A DNA stretch of 64,000 nucleotides from Porticoccaceae bacterium (GTDB taxonomy: Bacteria; Pseudomonadota; Gammaproteobacteria; Pseudomonadales; Porticoccaceae). Shown here one piece after another: positions 9,156-17,609 of the stretch (the stretch's first letter is position 1; every line of letters begins with the position of its first letter). Below the pieces are notes generated by a model, which saw only the letters and a list, made by a program, of their open reading frames with translations, had not been told where the DNA came from and made no database searches. Position numbers and translations under genes: made by a program. The stretch lies in NCBI GenBank assembly GCA_029250825.1, contig JAQXEN010000050.1, positions 62,001-126,000 of the forward strand, given 5' to 3'.

Positions 9156-10064
9156 TTACTCTTTAAGCTCATTGGCAACACCATGTGGCACATGACCTGT
9201 GGCGACATGTTCGCTGGCAGAACTGCAGTGAACCTGTTGATCATCAAAAAATACATCGGCCCCAAAGGACTTGAGGAAATCCCCTTTGCTAAGGCCCCCA
9301 AGAAATAGGCTCTCATCAATACGGATGCCCCACTCTCTCAGGGTTCGCACAACTCGTTCATGGGCCGGGGCAGCTCGCGCTGTCACCAAGGCAGTCCGAA
9401 TCGGGCACTCATCCACCGGGAATTCTGCCTGCAGAGAGTGCAGTGTCTGCAGAAAGGTTTTAAAGGGTCCTGCGTCCAGAGGCATCCGCGCCTCAGCTTT
9501 TTCATTGGCGGTAAAGGCGTCTAGACCACGCTCCTTAAATATCCGCTCCGATGCATCTGAAAACAGTACCGCGTCACCATCAAAGGCGAAGCGAAGTTCA
9601 TCGGATTCACTGACACTCTTCTGCGATGGCAATAGGGTTGCTGCCGCCATGCCACTATCTAGAGCGCTGCGCACATCCTGAGCATTGGTGCTTAAAAACA
9701 GGTGACAGGCAAACGCTGAGACATATCGGTAGGGAGAATTGCCTCCAGAAAAGGCTGCACGGGTAATATTTAAACCGTGGTGGGCAATGGAATTAAACAC
9801 CCGCAAACCTGTATCCGCGGAATTGCGAGAGAGCAAAATCACCTCTACCCGCGGTTCGCCACCGAGTTTTTCATTGATCCGCAGCAGCTTGGTCACCAGT
9901 GGAAAAGCTTCACCTGGCTCGAGAATATCGTCTTCGTGTTCGCGCTGATATGCTGAATAAGCGGCCACACCTTGGCTTTCATAGATCTCATGGCTCTCAC
10001 CCATATCAAATAGTGCGGTTGAGGAGATCGCGATAACCAGTTTTGGACCGTTTAATTCAGACAT
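9156..10064 (-). CDS. 5'-nucleotidase (PF06189 family)
   Basis: Cytosolic 5'-nucleotidase-type enzyme expected to dephosphorylate nucleoside monophosphates. Family features are LVIAISSTALFDM at the N-terminus (start of the HAD-like core), VEVILLSRNSADTGLRVFNSI (residues about 75-95), RAAFSGGNSPYRYV, and FDGDAVLFSDASE in the centre, with the late FLGGLSKGDFLKSFGADVFFDD. At 302 residues it is the normal length. It lies 31 bases downstream of the alanine symporter gene on the same strand. No signal peptide, so intracellular. Confidence 0.9.
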   Translation of the reverse strand: MSELNGPKLVIAISSTALFDMGESHEIYESQGVAAYSAYQREHEDDILEPGEAFPLVTKLLRINEKLGGEPRVEVILLSRNSADTGLRVFNSIAHHGLNITRAAFSGGNSPYRYVSAFACHLFLSTNAQDVRSALDSGMAAATLLPSQKSVSESDELRFAFDGDAVLFSDASERIFKERGLDAFTANEKAEARMPLDAGPFKTFLQTLHSLQAEFPVDECPIRTALVTARAAPAHERVVRTLREWGIRIDESLFLGGLSKGDFLKSFGADVFFDDQQVHCSSASEHVATGHVPHGVANELKE

Positions 10065-10095
10065 AGCTTATCTCTTTTAAAATACTCTCATCTAA

Positions 10096-11451
10096 TTAAG
10101 AGGCTTTTTCGATTTCAGCCTGCTGTTCCTCAGCAAAATACTCTCTGGACAGGCGGAACACAACCGGCGCGAGGAATACCAGTGCGATTAAGTTGGGAAT
10201 CGCCATCATGCCGTTGAGCACATCGGACATTTTCCACACCAGTTCTAAACTCATCTGCGTGCCAAGAAAGATACCTGCTACCCAGAGAACTCTGAATGGC
10301 ACGATGACCTTAGGGCCAATCAAAAACTCGGCACAGCGCTCCCCGTAATAGCTCCAGCCCAGCATGGTGGTAAAGCCAAATAAGATAATACAGAGGGTCA
10401 GGATAATATCGCCGAAGGGCAACTGAGAACTAAAAGCGGCAGATGTCATGGCGGCACCGTATAGCTCACCATCCCAAACACCCGTGACGATCAGCACAAG
10501 TCCAGTCATGGTGCAGATAATCAGTGTATCGATAAAGGTGCCGAGCATAGCAATAGAGCCCTGACGCACTGGGCTATTAGTCTCAGCAGCCGCGTGAGCG
10601 ATGGGCGCCGAACCGAGACCGGACTCATTGGAAAATACACCTCGAGCAACCCCGCTTTGCAGGGCCAACATAATAGACGCACCGACAAAGCCACCGGTTG
10701 CTGCAGCACCATTAAATGCGCTGTCGACAATTAGGAACACCGCTGCAGGAACTTCCGCTGCATTGAGAATCAGAATGCTCATGGTTGCCAGTAAATAAAT
10801 AATTGCCATTAAGGGCACCAGTTTGCCCGCCACTTCGGCAATACGCTTAATACCGCCGAGCAAGACAACGCCCACCAGTGCCGCCATAATAATACCGCTC
10901 ACCAGTGTTGGCACATTGAAGTTACTTTCAAGGATCTGGGAAACCGCATTGGATTGCACTGTGTTGGCCAAGCCAAAGCCCGCTAGTGCACCAAAAAAGG
11001 CGAACAATACACCCAGCCATTTCCACTTAGCACCGAGACCATTTTTGATGTAATACATTGGGCCGCCAACTTTTTTGCCAAGCTGATCGGTCTCACGATA
11101 GTGCACCGCTAACACCGCCTCGGCATATTTCGTCGCCAAACCAATTACTGCCGCGCACCACATCCAGAACAGTGCTCCGGGTCCACCCAGAGCGATGGCG
11201 GTTGCAACGCCGACAATATTACCGGTGCCCACGGTGGATGAGAGTGCAGTCATCAGTGCATTAAAGGGGCTAATCTCCCCTTCACCACTGCCCTTGCGGC
11301 CCTTAAATAGCTGTGCAAAGGCATAGGGAATCTTAGTGATGCTTATACCCTTGAGGCCGATTGATAAGTAGATGCCAGTGCCTAAGAGCAATGCCAGCAT
11401 GCCGGGGCCCCAAATTACATCACGCATAGTGTCGATTATCTGTTCAAACAT
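10096..11451 (-). CDS. Alanine/glycine:cation symporter (AGCS family)
   Basis: Inner-membrane sodium- or proton-coupled amino-acid importer, 451 residues with about 11 transmembrane helices. The AGCS family signatures are ALSSTVGTGNIVGVATAIALGGPGALFWMW (split over residues about 68-98), GGPMYYIKNGLG, and SAPIAHAAAETNSPVRQG after helix 7. It is followed by the 5'-nucleotidase and preceded by D-cysteine desulfhydrase on the same strand, which suggests amino-acid scavenging. Substrate is inferred from family; alanine or glycine is most usual. Confidence 0.93.
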   Translation of the reverse strand: MFEQIIDTMRDVIWGPGMLALLLGTGIYLSIGLKGISITKIPYAFAQLFKGRKGSGEGEISPFNALMTALSSTVGTGNIVGVATAIALGGPGALFWMWCAAVIGLATKYAEAVLAVHYRETDQLGKKVGGPMYYIKNGLGAKWKWLGVLFAFFGALAGFGLANTVQSNAVSQILESNFNVPTLVSGIIMAALVGVVLLGGIKRIAEVAGKLVPLMAIIYLLATMSILILNAAEVPAAVFLIVDSAFNGAAATGGFVGASIMLALQSGVARGVFSNESGLGSAPIAHAAAETNSPVRQGSIAMLGTFIDTLIICTMTGLVLIVTGVWDGELYGAAMTSAAFSSQLPFGDIILTLCIILFGFTTMLGWSYYGERCAEFLIGPKVIVPFRVLWVAGIFLGTQMSLELVWKMSDVLNGMMAIPNLIALVFLAPVVFRLSREYFAEEQQAEIEKAS

Positions 11452-11563
11452 ATCAGTCCCTTTTGCATTATTTTGTAGTTTATTATTCTGTTGATGACTT
11501 TTTAGAACCCTTTATCGAGAGCTTTGCAGACTGTTTTATAAAGTGCTCTGTTGATTATATTGC

Positions 11564-12556
11564 TCAATAACCCAAGTGATGCTGCTGAGCGAAGAGTCCA
11601 AATAGTCCGCCGGTGTGAACAAAGACAATATCATTGCTCTGCTGGCCAGAGAATTTACCCTTTTTAATATCTTCCATCATGCCAAAGAAGGCTTTGCCGG
11701 TATAAACCGGGTCGAGCAAGATGCCCTCGAGAGCGGCAACCTGCTTGATAGTTTCAAATACTTCTTCTCCAGCGATGCCATAGGCGGGTCCCACGTAGTC
11801 GTCACAGGTATCGGCCACAAGCCCTGAAATATCGGTCTCTGGGCTGTACTGGCTCTGCCACTGCTGCAGGTCGCGGTGTACTTTGCGGGTAAAATAATCA
11901 CTGTTATCACAGACCGCGTAGGCTTTGACTCTGGTATCGATACCGTGCAGTTTACAGCCCATCATTAGGCCCGCCTGAGTGCCTCCAGAGCCGGTTGCCT
12001 GGACAATCGCCTGAGGCATCATAGCATTGCGCTGAAAGTCCTGAGACAGCTCCTCAGCGGCAGCAATATAACCCCACATACCAGTGCCATTGCTACCGCC
12101 AGTGGGAATCGCGTAGGCTTTGCTGCCACGTTTGGCATAGTGGTCTTGCCACTGGGCAAAGAGCTTATTCAGGCCGCGGTACTCATCGAGACTATAGTGA
12201 CTGATGGTGGCGCCGGCCAATTGGTCCAAGAGCAAATTACCCACAGGTTTAGGTTCGATATCTGAGCGCAATAAAAGGTGGACTTTGAGACCCAACTGGG
12301 CTCCCAGAAGCGCCACTGAGCGGCAGTGATTGGACTGCACTCCCCCGGAGGTAATCAATGTGTCACAGCCATTGGCCAGAGCTTCGGCAAGCAGAAATTC
12401 AAGCTTGCGGATTTTATTTCCAGAGGTCGCGGCACCGGTTAGATCATCCCGTTTAATCCAGATGCGCGGTCCACCTAATTGTTCGGACAGGCGCTCCAAA
12501 GGATAGAACGGCGTCGGTGCCTGGGCGAGATTAAGTCTCTCTGGGTATTTGATCAT
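11564..12556 (-). CDS. D-cysteine desulfhydrase / ACC deaminase family PLP enzyme
   Basis: PLP-dependent fold type II enzyme that converts D-cysteine to pyruvate, sulfide and ammonia; relatives act on 1-aminocyclopropane-1-carboxylate. The PLP lysine is in SGNK (K48), preceded by the conserved IWIKRDDLTGAATSGNKIRKLEFLL (split over residues about 32-55). SGGVQSNHCRS binds the substrate carboxylate, and the glycine loop is ATGSGGTQAGLM. At 330 residues the length matches DcyD (328). DcyD-type is more likely than true ACC deaminase, but substrate is not settled. It could feed sulfide or nitrogen to the cell. Confidence 0.85.
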   Translation of the reverse strand: MIKYPERLNLAQAPTPFYPLERLSEQLGGPRIWIKRDDLTGAATSGNKIRKLEFLLAEALANGCDTLITSGGVQSNHCRSVALLGAQLGLKVHLLLRSDIEPKPVGNLLLDQLAGATISHYSLDEYRGLNKLFAQWQDHYAKRGSKAYAIPTGGSNGTGMWGYIAAAEELSQDFQRNAMMPQAIVQATGSGGTQAGLMMGCKLHGIDTRVKAYAVCDNSDYFTRKVHRDLQQWQSQYSPETDISGLVADTCDDYVGPAYGIAGEEVFETIKQVAALEGILLDPVYTGKAFFGMMEDIKKGKFSGQQSNDIVFVHTGGLFGLFAQQHHLGY

Positions 12557-12631
12557 ATGGCTATTACTCTTTGAGTAAGCGGTTTAAACCCTGCTCTCTA
12601 TACAATATTTTGTTAGTTATTTAGCAGCTAT

Positions 12632-12660
12632 AAAAAAGGCCGCGTGAGCGGCCTTTTTTA
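12632..12660. terminator. Bidirectional rho-independent terminator
   Basis: The stem AGGCCGC...GCGGCCT with a GTGA-type loop is flanked by six As and seven Ts, so it works on both strands. It sits 10 bases after the yajC stop and before the D-cysteine desulfhydrase gene, and mainly ends yajC transcription. Confidence 0.9.
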
Positions 12661-12670
12661 GATTTCGATA

Positions 12671-13000
12671 TCAGATTGCCTTAATAGTGCCCTTTGGCAG
12701 CACCGCATGAACTGCGGACTTCTGAAACTTTAGTTCGAGTTTGTCGTTTACTTCCACCACTACATACTCACCTTCAAGTTTAACGATTTTGCCGAGTATT
12801 CCGCTGGTCATAGTGACCTCATCGCCCTTGCTCAGTCCGGTGATCAGATCCGTATGCTCTTTCTGACGCTTGCGCTGGGGACGGATAATAAACAGGTACA
12901 TAAAGATAAAGAGGCCGCCAAACATAATCAGCGAGCCAGTAATACCTGGGTCACCAGCTGGGGCTGCAGTCTGTGCCTGTGCACTGGAAATAAAAAACAT
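12671..13000 (-). CDS. yajC: Sec translocon accessory protein YajC
   Basis: Small single-pass inner-membrane subunit of the SecDF-YajC complex. There is a short N-terminal Ala/Thr segment (SSAQAQTAAPAGDPG), a membrane helix LIMFGGLFIFMYLFI at about 26-40, and then the hallmark IRPQRKRQKEH and the domain GLSKGDEVTMTSGILGKIVKL. At 109 residues it matches the family. AGGAT lies seven bases upstream of the ATG. It stands alone, with bcp upstream and a strong terminator downstream; secD and secF, its usual neighbours, are not in the window. Confidence 0.95.
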   Translation of the reverse strand: MFFISSAQAQTAAPAGDPGITGSLIMFGGLFIFMYLFIIRPQRKRQKEHTDLITGLSKGDEVTMTSGILGKIVKLEGEYVVVEVNDKLELKFQKSAVHAVLPKGTIKAI

Positions 13001-13014
13001 AGTTAATCCTTAAA

Positions 13015-13056
13015 GTTAGATTAGTAAGGTTAGATTACTAAGGTTAGGTTGTTGAG
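13015..13056 (+). repeat. Tandem repeat, three copies of a 14 bp unit, in the yajC leader
   Basis: GTTAGATTAGTAAG, GTTAGATTACTAAG and GTTAGGTTGTTGAG occupy 13015-13028, 13029-13042 and 13043-13056. They begin 15 bases upstream of the yajC ATG, so they lie in its 5' leader or promoter. Confidence 0.8.
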
Positions 13057-13157
13057 TTTATGCAGCTAAGTTTCTTTTACATAAGCCTGCTTGAGTAATA
13101 CCGCCAAAACACAGCGTAGCGTTTACCGTTAAAAAACGCTTCTGGCAGGACTAAAAA

Positions 13158-13631
13158 CTATAAGTTCTCTTTAATCCACGCCAATGCATCGTCGTGATGG
13201 CTCTTCGTTTTCACCTTTGGCATCACATGTTTAATAAGCCCATCTTTGCCAATCACAAAGGTGCTGCGCAACACGCCCATATATTCGCGACCCATAAACT
13301 TTTTCATATCCCAGGCGCCGTAGCTCTCAGTGACCTGATGATCTTCATCGGAGAGCAGCGTAAAATTGAGCTCTTGCTTGTCTTCAAACTTAACCAGACG
13401 GTCCACTGAATCCGGGCTCACCGCCATCACTACAGTATCCAGCTCAGCAAATTGATCCTTGCTGTCGCGAATACCACAGGCCTGTACGGTGCAGCCGGGA
13501 GTCATTGCCTTGGGGTAAAAGTACAGCAGCACATTCTTGATGCCACGGAATTCCGCCAGACTGACCTTTTCGCCACGCTGATTAAATAGCGAGAAATCCT
13601 TCGCCGGAGTTCCAACTTCAGAAAATGCCAT
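13158..13631 (-). CDS. bcp: Thiol peroxidase of the BCP/PrxQ family
   Basis: Thioredoxin-dependent peroxiredoxin that detoxifies hydrogen and organic peroxides in the cytosol. The peroxidatic cysteine is C47 in TPGCT, with the resolving cysteine C52 five residues later (TPGCTVQACGIRD), the atypical 2-Cys PrxQ arrangement. The rest follows the family: VLLYFYPKA, AVSPDSVDRLVKF, FTLLSDEDHQV, and RSTFVIGKDG. 157 residues. A monocistronic gene between yajC and mdh. Confidence 0.95.
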   Translation of the reverse strand: MAFSEVGTPAKDFSLFNQRGEKVSLAEFRGIKNVLLYFYPKAMTPGCTVQACGIRDSKDQFAELDTVVMAVSPDSVDRLVKFEDKQELNFTLLSDEDHQVTESYGAWDMKKFMGREYMGVLRSTFVIGKDGLIKHVMPKVKTKSHHDDALAWIKENL

Positions 13632-13754
13632 AGTTCTCTCCCAATAAGAGGCTGTTTTAAGGGGTCTTACTGTAGCAAATTTATGCCCCAGGCAACCACT
13701 AAAAGAGTCGCTGGGAGGCTATTTAGCGTTAAAAGCAACAAAACCCGGAGCTGT

Positions 13755-13789
13755 AAAAAAGCCGTTTACTCAATAGAGAGTAAACGGCT
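13755..13789 (-). terminator. Rho-independent terminator of mdh
   Basis: A perfect 12 bp stem (AGCCGTTTACTC with GAGTAAACGGCT) around a 6-base loop is followed on the minus strand by six Ts. It lies 74 bases after the mdh stop. Confidence 0.9.
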
Positions 13790-13862
13790 CTTAGACAGAC
13801 TTGCAGGGCTCCAGCCAAAGCTATCGCTTTGCTTAGAACTTTGGATTTACTTTGAATAGAGC

Positions 13863-14843
13863 TTAGGGCAGCAGGTGCTGAACCGCATCACGCTCTTCAG
13901 TCAGTTCCTGCTCAGTCGCTGACATCTTGGCACGGGAGAAATCATTGATCTCAACACCCTGAACAATTTCCCAGTCGCCATCTTTACAGACGCAAGGGAA
14001 AGAGTAGATCAGGCCTTCGGTAATGCCATAGCTACCATCGCTGTAGACACCCATGCTCACCCAGTCGCCATCGGCAGTTCCCAGTGCCCAGCTGCGCATA
14101 TGGGCAATGGCCGCGTTGGCTGCTGACGCGGCACTTGAAGCACCACGAGCTTTAATAATCGCTGCGCCGCGCTGCTGCACAACAGGGATAAAGTCATTCT
14201 CGTACCAATCCTGATCAACCATATCGATGGCCGCTTGACCCTTGACTTTAGTCTGGTGGATATCCGGGTACTGCGTCGCCGAGTGATTGCCCCAGATTGT
14301 CATATGGGTAACATCATTGATTGTGGTGCCAGTCTTAGCCGCAATTTGGCTCAGCGCACGATTGTGATCGAGGCGTGTCATAGCCGTAAATTGACGGGGA
14401 TCGATAGACGGCGCATTGCGCTGAGCAATCAGAGAGTTAGTGTTGGCAGGGTTGCCCACAACCAAGACTTTAATCGCTTTTGAGGCGTTAGCATCAATTG
14501 CCTTGCCCTGAGCTGAGAAGATCGCGGCATTGGCTTCAAGCAGATCTTTACGCTCCATGCCGGGGCCGCGAGGACGGGCGCCCACCAAGAGTGCGTAGTC
14601 GGTATCTTTAAAGGCAACAGCGGCGTCATCGGTGCAAACCATATCGGTGAGCAGCGGGAAAGCGCAGTCTTCCAGTTCCATTGCCACACCTTTCAGTGCT
14701 TCCAGTGCTGGAGTGATCTCAAGCATTTGTAAAATAACCGGCTGATCGGTGCCAAGCATTTCGCCAGCGGCGATACGAAACAATAGAGAGTAGCTAATTT
14801 GGCCTGCGGCCCCTGTGACAGTAACGCGAACGGGTGATTTCAA
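13863..14843 (-). CDS. mdh: Malate dehydrogenase
   Basis: NAD-dependent malate dehydrogenase of the TCA cycle, of the 326-residue cytosolic-like type. NAD motif [15 protein letters not shown] is at the N-terminus. The active-site loop is [14 protein letters not shown] with substrate arginines, followed by [21 protein letters not shown] and the catalytic histidine in [12 protein letters not shown] place the start at a TTG (14843), because it gives [15 protein letters not shown] as relatives begin and has GGAG seven bases upstream. An ATG 10 codons earlier (14873) would add residues not seen in the family. Own terminator downstream. Confidence 0.95.
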   Translation of the reverse strand: MKSPVRVTVTGAAGQISYSLLFRIAAGEMLGTDQPVILQMLEITPALEALKGVAMELEDCAFPLLTDMVCTDDAAVAFKDTDYALLVGARPRGPGMERKDLLEANAAIFSAQGKAIDANASKAIKVLVVGNPANTNSLIAQRNAPSIDPRQFTAMTRLDHNRALSQIAAKTGTTINDVTHMTIWGNHSATQYPDIHQTKVKGQAAIDMVDQDWYENDFIPVVQQRGAAIIKARGASSAASAANAAIAHMRSWALGTADGDWVSMGVYSDGSYGITEGLIYSFPCVCKDGDWEIVQGVEINDFSRAKMSATEQELTEERDAVQHLLP

Positions 14844-14989
14844 GGTGGTTCTCCGGAGTGTAAGTGCGCCCAATTGAGGTTAAGAGTAAGAGCGACTCTA
14901 GTGTCGCTCTATTTCGGGGCGCTATTATAAGGATGCACAGCTAAAATGCATCATTACCAGACTTATGGAGACCATTTACTCGCTTAATA

Positions 14990-15613
14990 CTAAGCGCATA
15001 GCTCTTTATAGGTAGCTAACATGCGACTGTAGAGCTGATCTTTAAAGTCGCTGGCCGAAGTATCCAGCTGCGCCACTATATCCACCAGGTGCTCATTATC
15101 CTCTTTACCGCCCCACTGCTTGTGGTAACTGCCATCTTGGTAGCCGTGATCCTGACGGAAAAAATTCAGCACATTCTTGCCCACATAGCCCACATAGAGC
15201 TGTTCAAAGTCCATATCGATACCCTGCATCAATTTGGCAAAGCGCAGTGCATCAAAACCCTTGCTGGCTAGGGTATATTCGGTGAAGTCTTCAAGATCAA
15301 TACGGAAGTCCCCTGGCTCTTGTGGCGTGGCAAATGCCGCGGTGACCTGTTCGGCAATAGACTCGGCAGAGTCGCCCTTTAACAGCATTATGCTCAGACC
15401 AAAGTGCCATATATCCACCAGTTCAAGTGCAATCTGGCCGATATCCGGATTCTGCTTTTTCCACCACTTCCAACCCCAGTGGTCGAGCAGCTCGGCGCAC
15501 TCTACCCAAATGGCCCGATACCATTCAAAGTTTTGTGTCTGCCACTGGGCATGTACCTTGGTATTCATATCATTCTGCAGTTCAAGCATGGTTAAAAGCT
15601 GTTGCTGTTTCAT
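14990..15613 (-). CDS. Dimeric dUTP diphosphatase (MazG-like all-alpha type)
   Basis: Hydrolyses dUTP to dUMP, keeping uracil out of DNA and supplying dTMP synthesis. The all-alpha NTP-pyrophosphohydrolase motifs are seen: WVECAELLDHWGWKWWKK (residues about 34-51), with metal-binding acidic residues, and ALELVDIWHFGLSIML (about 62-77). The later NFFRQDHGYQDGSYHKQWGGKEDNEHL (split) completes the dimeric-dUTPase pattern. 207 residues. It is unrelated to the trimeric Dut family. It is 42 bases downstream of the MBL hydrolase gene, same strand. Confidence 0.9.
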   Translation of the reverse strand: MKQQQLLTMLELQNDMNTKVHAQWQTQNFEWYRAIWVECAELLDHWGWKWWKKQNPDIGQIALELVDIWHFGLSIMLLKGDSAESIAEQVTAAFATPQEPGDFRIDLEDFTEYTLASKGFDALRFAKLMQGIDMDFEQLYVGYVGKNVLNFFRQDHGYQDGSYHKQWGGKEDNEHLVDIVAQLDTSASDFKDQLYSRMLATYKELCA

Positions 15614-15655
15614 CTGTAATTCCTAATTCGAGGTTGCTGCTATGGATTGCGTTTG

Positions 15656-16333
15656 TTACGCGCGAACAAAACTGTTGCTCTGCTTCTCGTTGCCAATAGT
15701 TGTGCTGGCCCCGTGACCCGTGATCACAACCGCATCATCGTGCAGAGTATAGAGTCGCTGACTGATAGACTGTTTGATCTCATCAAAGTTGCCCCCTGGG
15801 AGATCGGTGCGGCCAATAGAACCCTGAAATAAAGTGTCACCGGCAATCAGTGTTTTGTATTCATCAAACCAAAAACTTACCGAGCCTGGAGTGTGCCCCG
15901 GAGTATGAATCGCAACGGCACCGCAGCAGTCGAAGGACTGGTCGTCGTTTATATAGTGATCCGGTTCTGGCAGGGACACTGTCGGCACACCGAACATGGC
16001 ACACTGTTCCTCAACCATATCCCAGAGAAACTGGTCACCCTTGTGTAGATAGATTGGCGCACCGGTGGCATTTTTAATTTCCCCCGCGGCCAAGATATGG
16101 TCCAGATGGGCATGGGTATGAATAATCGCCACTACCTTGAGATTCAAGTTATTTAACAGCGCCAAGATTTTATCCGCATCTCCACCGGGATCAACCACCA
16201 GTGCCCTGCCGCTAAGACGATCACCAATCACTGAGCAGTTACATTGCAGGGGCCCCACAGGAAAGGTACGAATAATAAAGTTGGACTGCTCTGCGCTTGA
16301 ATTCTGTGCACTACTGTTAGTCAGGTCGGTCAT
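15656..16333 (-). CDS. MBL-fold metallo-hydrolase, YcbL / glyoxalase II-like
   Basis: Metal-dependent hydrolase of the glyoxalase II-like group. The zinc motif HTHAHLDHI is at about residues 72-80, with further ligands in HTPGHTPGS, AGDTLFQGSIGR and the C-terminal ITGHG. At 225 residues it lacks the extra C-terminal substrate domain of full glyoxalase II, so a YcbL-type thioesterase is more likely than GloB. The first 18 residues are Ser/Asn-rich and may be disordered. The next gene upstream, tatD, ends only 11 bases away, so the two are cotranscribed. Confidence 0.88.
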   Translation of the reverse strand: MTDLTNSSAQNSSAEQSNFIIRTFPVGPLQCNCSVIGDRLSGRALVVDPGGDADKILALLNNLNLKVVAIIHTHAHLDHILAAGEIKNATGAPIYLHKGDQFLWDMVEEQCAMFGVPTVSLPEPDHYINDDQSFDCCGAVAIHTPGHTPGSVSFWFDEYKTLIAGDTLFQGSIGRTDLPGGNFDEIKQSISQRLYTLHDDAVVITGHGASTTIGNEKQSNSFVRA

Positions 16334-16344
16334 GGTGGCTTTCT

Positions 16345-17121
16345 CTAAGCAGGTATTTGGAAAAGACGATTAAAGTTATCGGTTGTGGCCGCGGCCAGTT
16401 GTTCAAGGCTAATGCCGCGCAGATCAGCCATGCACTGGGCCACTTCGCGAACATACTGAGGCTCATTTTGTGATCCGCGATGAGGAACCGGCGCCAACCA
16501 AGGTGAGTCAGTTTCCACCAGTATACGATCCAATGGGACTTTTACGGCGACATCGCGCAGCTCTTTTGCATTGGCAAAGGTAACAATTCCGGAGAATGAA
16601 ATATAAAACCCCAACTCCAGTGCTTGCTGAGCCATTTCCCAGGTCTCGGTAAAGCAGTGCATCACGCCGCCGGCAGATGGGGTGTGTTTGCGCATCAACT
16701 CAATGGTTTCTTCACGGGCATCTCGGGTGTGGATAATCACCGGCTTAGCAATTTCCTGACAGGCCTGCAGATGATTGACAAAACTCTGCCGCTGCCAGTC
16801 GATGGTCTCACTGCTGTAAAAATTATCTAATCCCGTTTCACCTATGGCAACCACGCGAGGTTCTTGGGCAAGGCTCACTAGCTCCTCGATGCTGGGCACC
16901 GGCTGCGGGGTTTTTTGCAGGGGATGAACCCCCACCGAGGAATAGACATTATCGAATTGCGCGGTCAGATCAATCAGCGATCGCGAGGTGGTCATATCCA
17001 CGGCGACACTGAGAAAGTGGCTGACGCCACGAGCCTGAGCTGCATCTATTACGCCATTGAGTCCGCCGTCTCGATCGCTTAAATCCAAGTGATCTAGATG
17101 ACAGTGAGAGTCTACCAGCAT
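16345..17121 (-). CDS. TatD/YcfH family metal-dependent hydrolase (DNase-like)
   Basis: TIM-barrel metal hydrolase related to TatD DNases. Metal ligands appear as SHCHLDHLD at the N-terminus (residues 5-13), then AIGETGLDNFY, VIIHTRDA, GVMHCFTE and LVETDSPWLAP in family order. 258 residues, normal length. It ends the long minus-strand run rpmF-to-pilZ and sits directly downstream of pilZ, the same neighbour as in Pseudomonas. Confidence 0.93.
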   Translation of the reverse strand: MLVDSHCHLDHLDLSDRDGGLNGVIDAAQARGVSHFLSVAVDMTTSRSLIDLTAQFDNVYSSVGVHPLQKTPQPVPSIEELVSLAQEPRVVAIGETGLDNFYSSETIDWQRQSFVNHLQACQEIAKPVIIHTRDAREETIELMRKHTPSAGGVMHCFTETWEMAQQALELGFYISFSGIVTFANAKELRDVAVKVPLDRILVETDSPWLAPVPHRGSQNEPQYVREVAQCMADLRGISLEQLAAATTDNFNRLFQIPA

Positions 17122-17151
17122 AGGGTGAAAGGTCTTTTTTAGGATTGATTA

Positions 17152-17496
17152 CTACATGGTTAGTGTAGGCTTGTGGGAGTGTACCGTACCGGTCAGAGCC
17201 TGTTCAATATCAACTTTTAAATCTTCCTGTTCGGGGCTCAGCTGAACCCCAACACCCTCTTGCTTAAAACTCGCCGAACCCTTGTGTGTTACCCAGACAA
17301 CTTTACCGGTCATGGGAATCGGTTCCGGGCGCAAATAGATGCTTAACAAAAAGAAAATATCATCACCCAGTTCATAATTTTTCTTCGTTGGGACAAATAC
17401 CCCGCCGCCCTGAACAAACGGCATATAGTGTTCATACAGTGCATCTTCGGTTTTAATTTCTACGGATAAAATACCGCCTTTGCCGCCTTTAAACAT
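17152..17496 (-). CDS. pilZ: PilZ domain protein, type IV pilus type
   Basis: A 114-residue single PilZ domain needed for type IV pilus assembly in Pseudomonas. It begins with GGILSVEIKTEDALYEHYMPFV and has GGGVFVPTKK, LLSIYLRPEPIPMTGKVVWV and GVGVQLSPEQ. The RxxxR c-di-GMP-binding motif of canonical PilZ domains is not present, which is also the case for the founding PilZ protein, so direct c-di-GMP binding is unlikely. It lies between holB and tatD as in Pseudomonas. No pilus genes are in the window. Confidence 0.92.
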   Translation of the reverse strand: MFKGGKGGILSVEIKTEDALYEHYMPFVQGGGVFVPTKKNYELGDDIFFLLSIYLRPEPIPMTGKVVWVTHKGSASFKQEGVGVQLSPEQEDLKVDIEQALTGTVHSHKPTLTM

Positions 17497-17609
17497 CCTT
17501 ATTGCCTCTTTTCCCTGCGCTGTTTTGAGCTTAGCACGAAAATCTTGGATGCACTGACTATGTGGCTTAAGGCAGCAGAGTGACTGGGTGTGATGAAGGG
17601 ATGCTGGGC

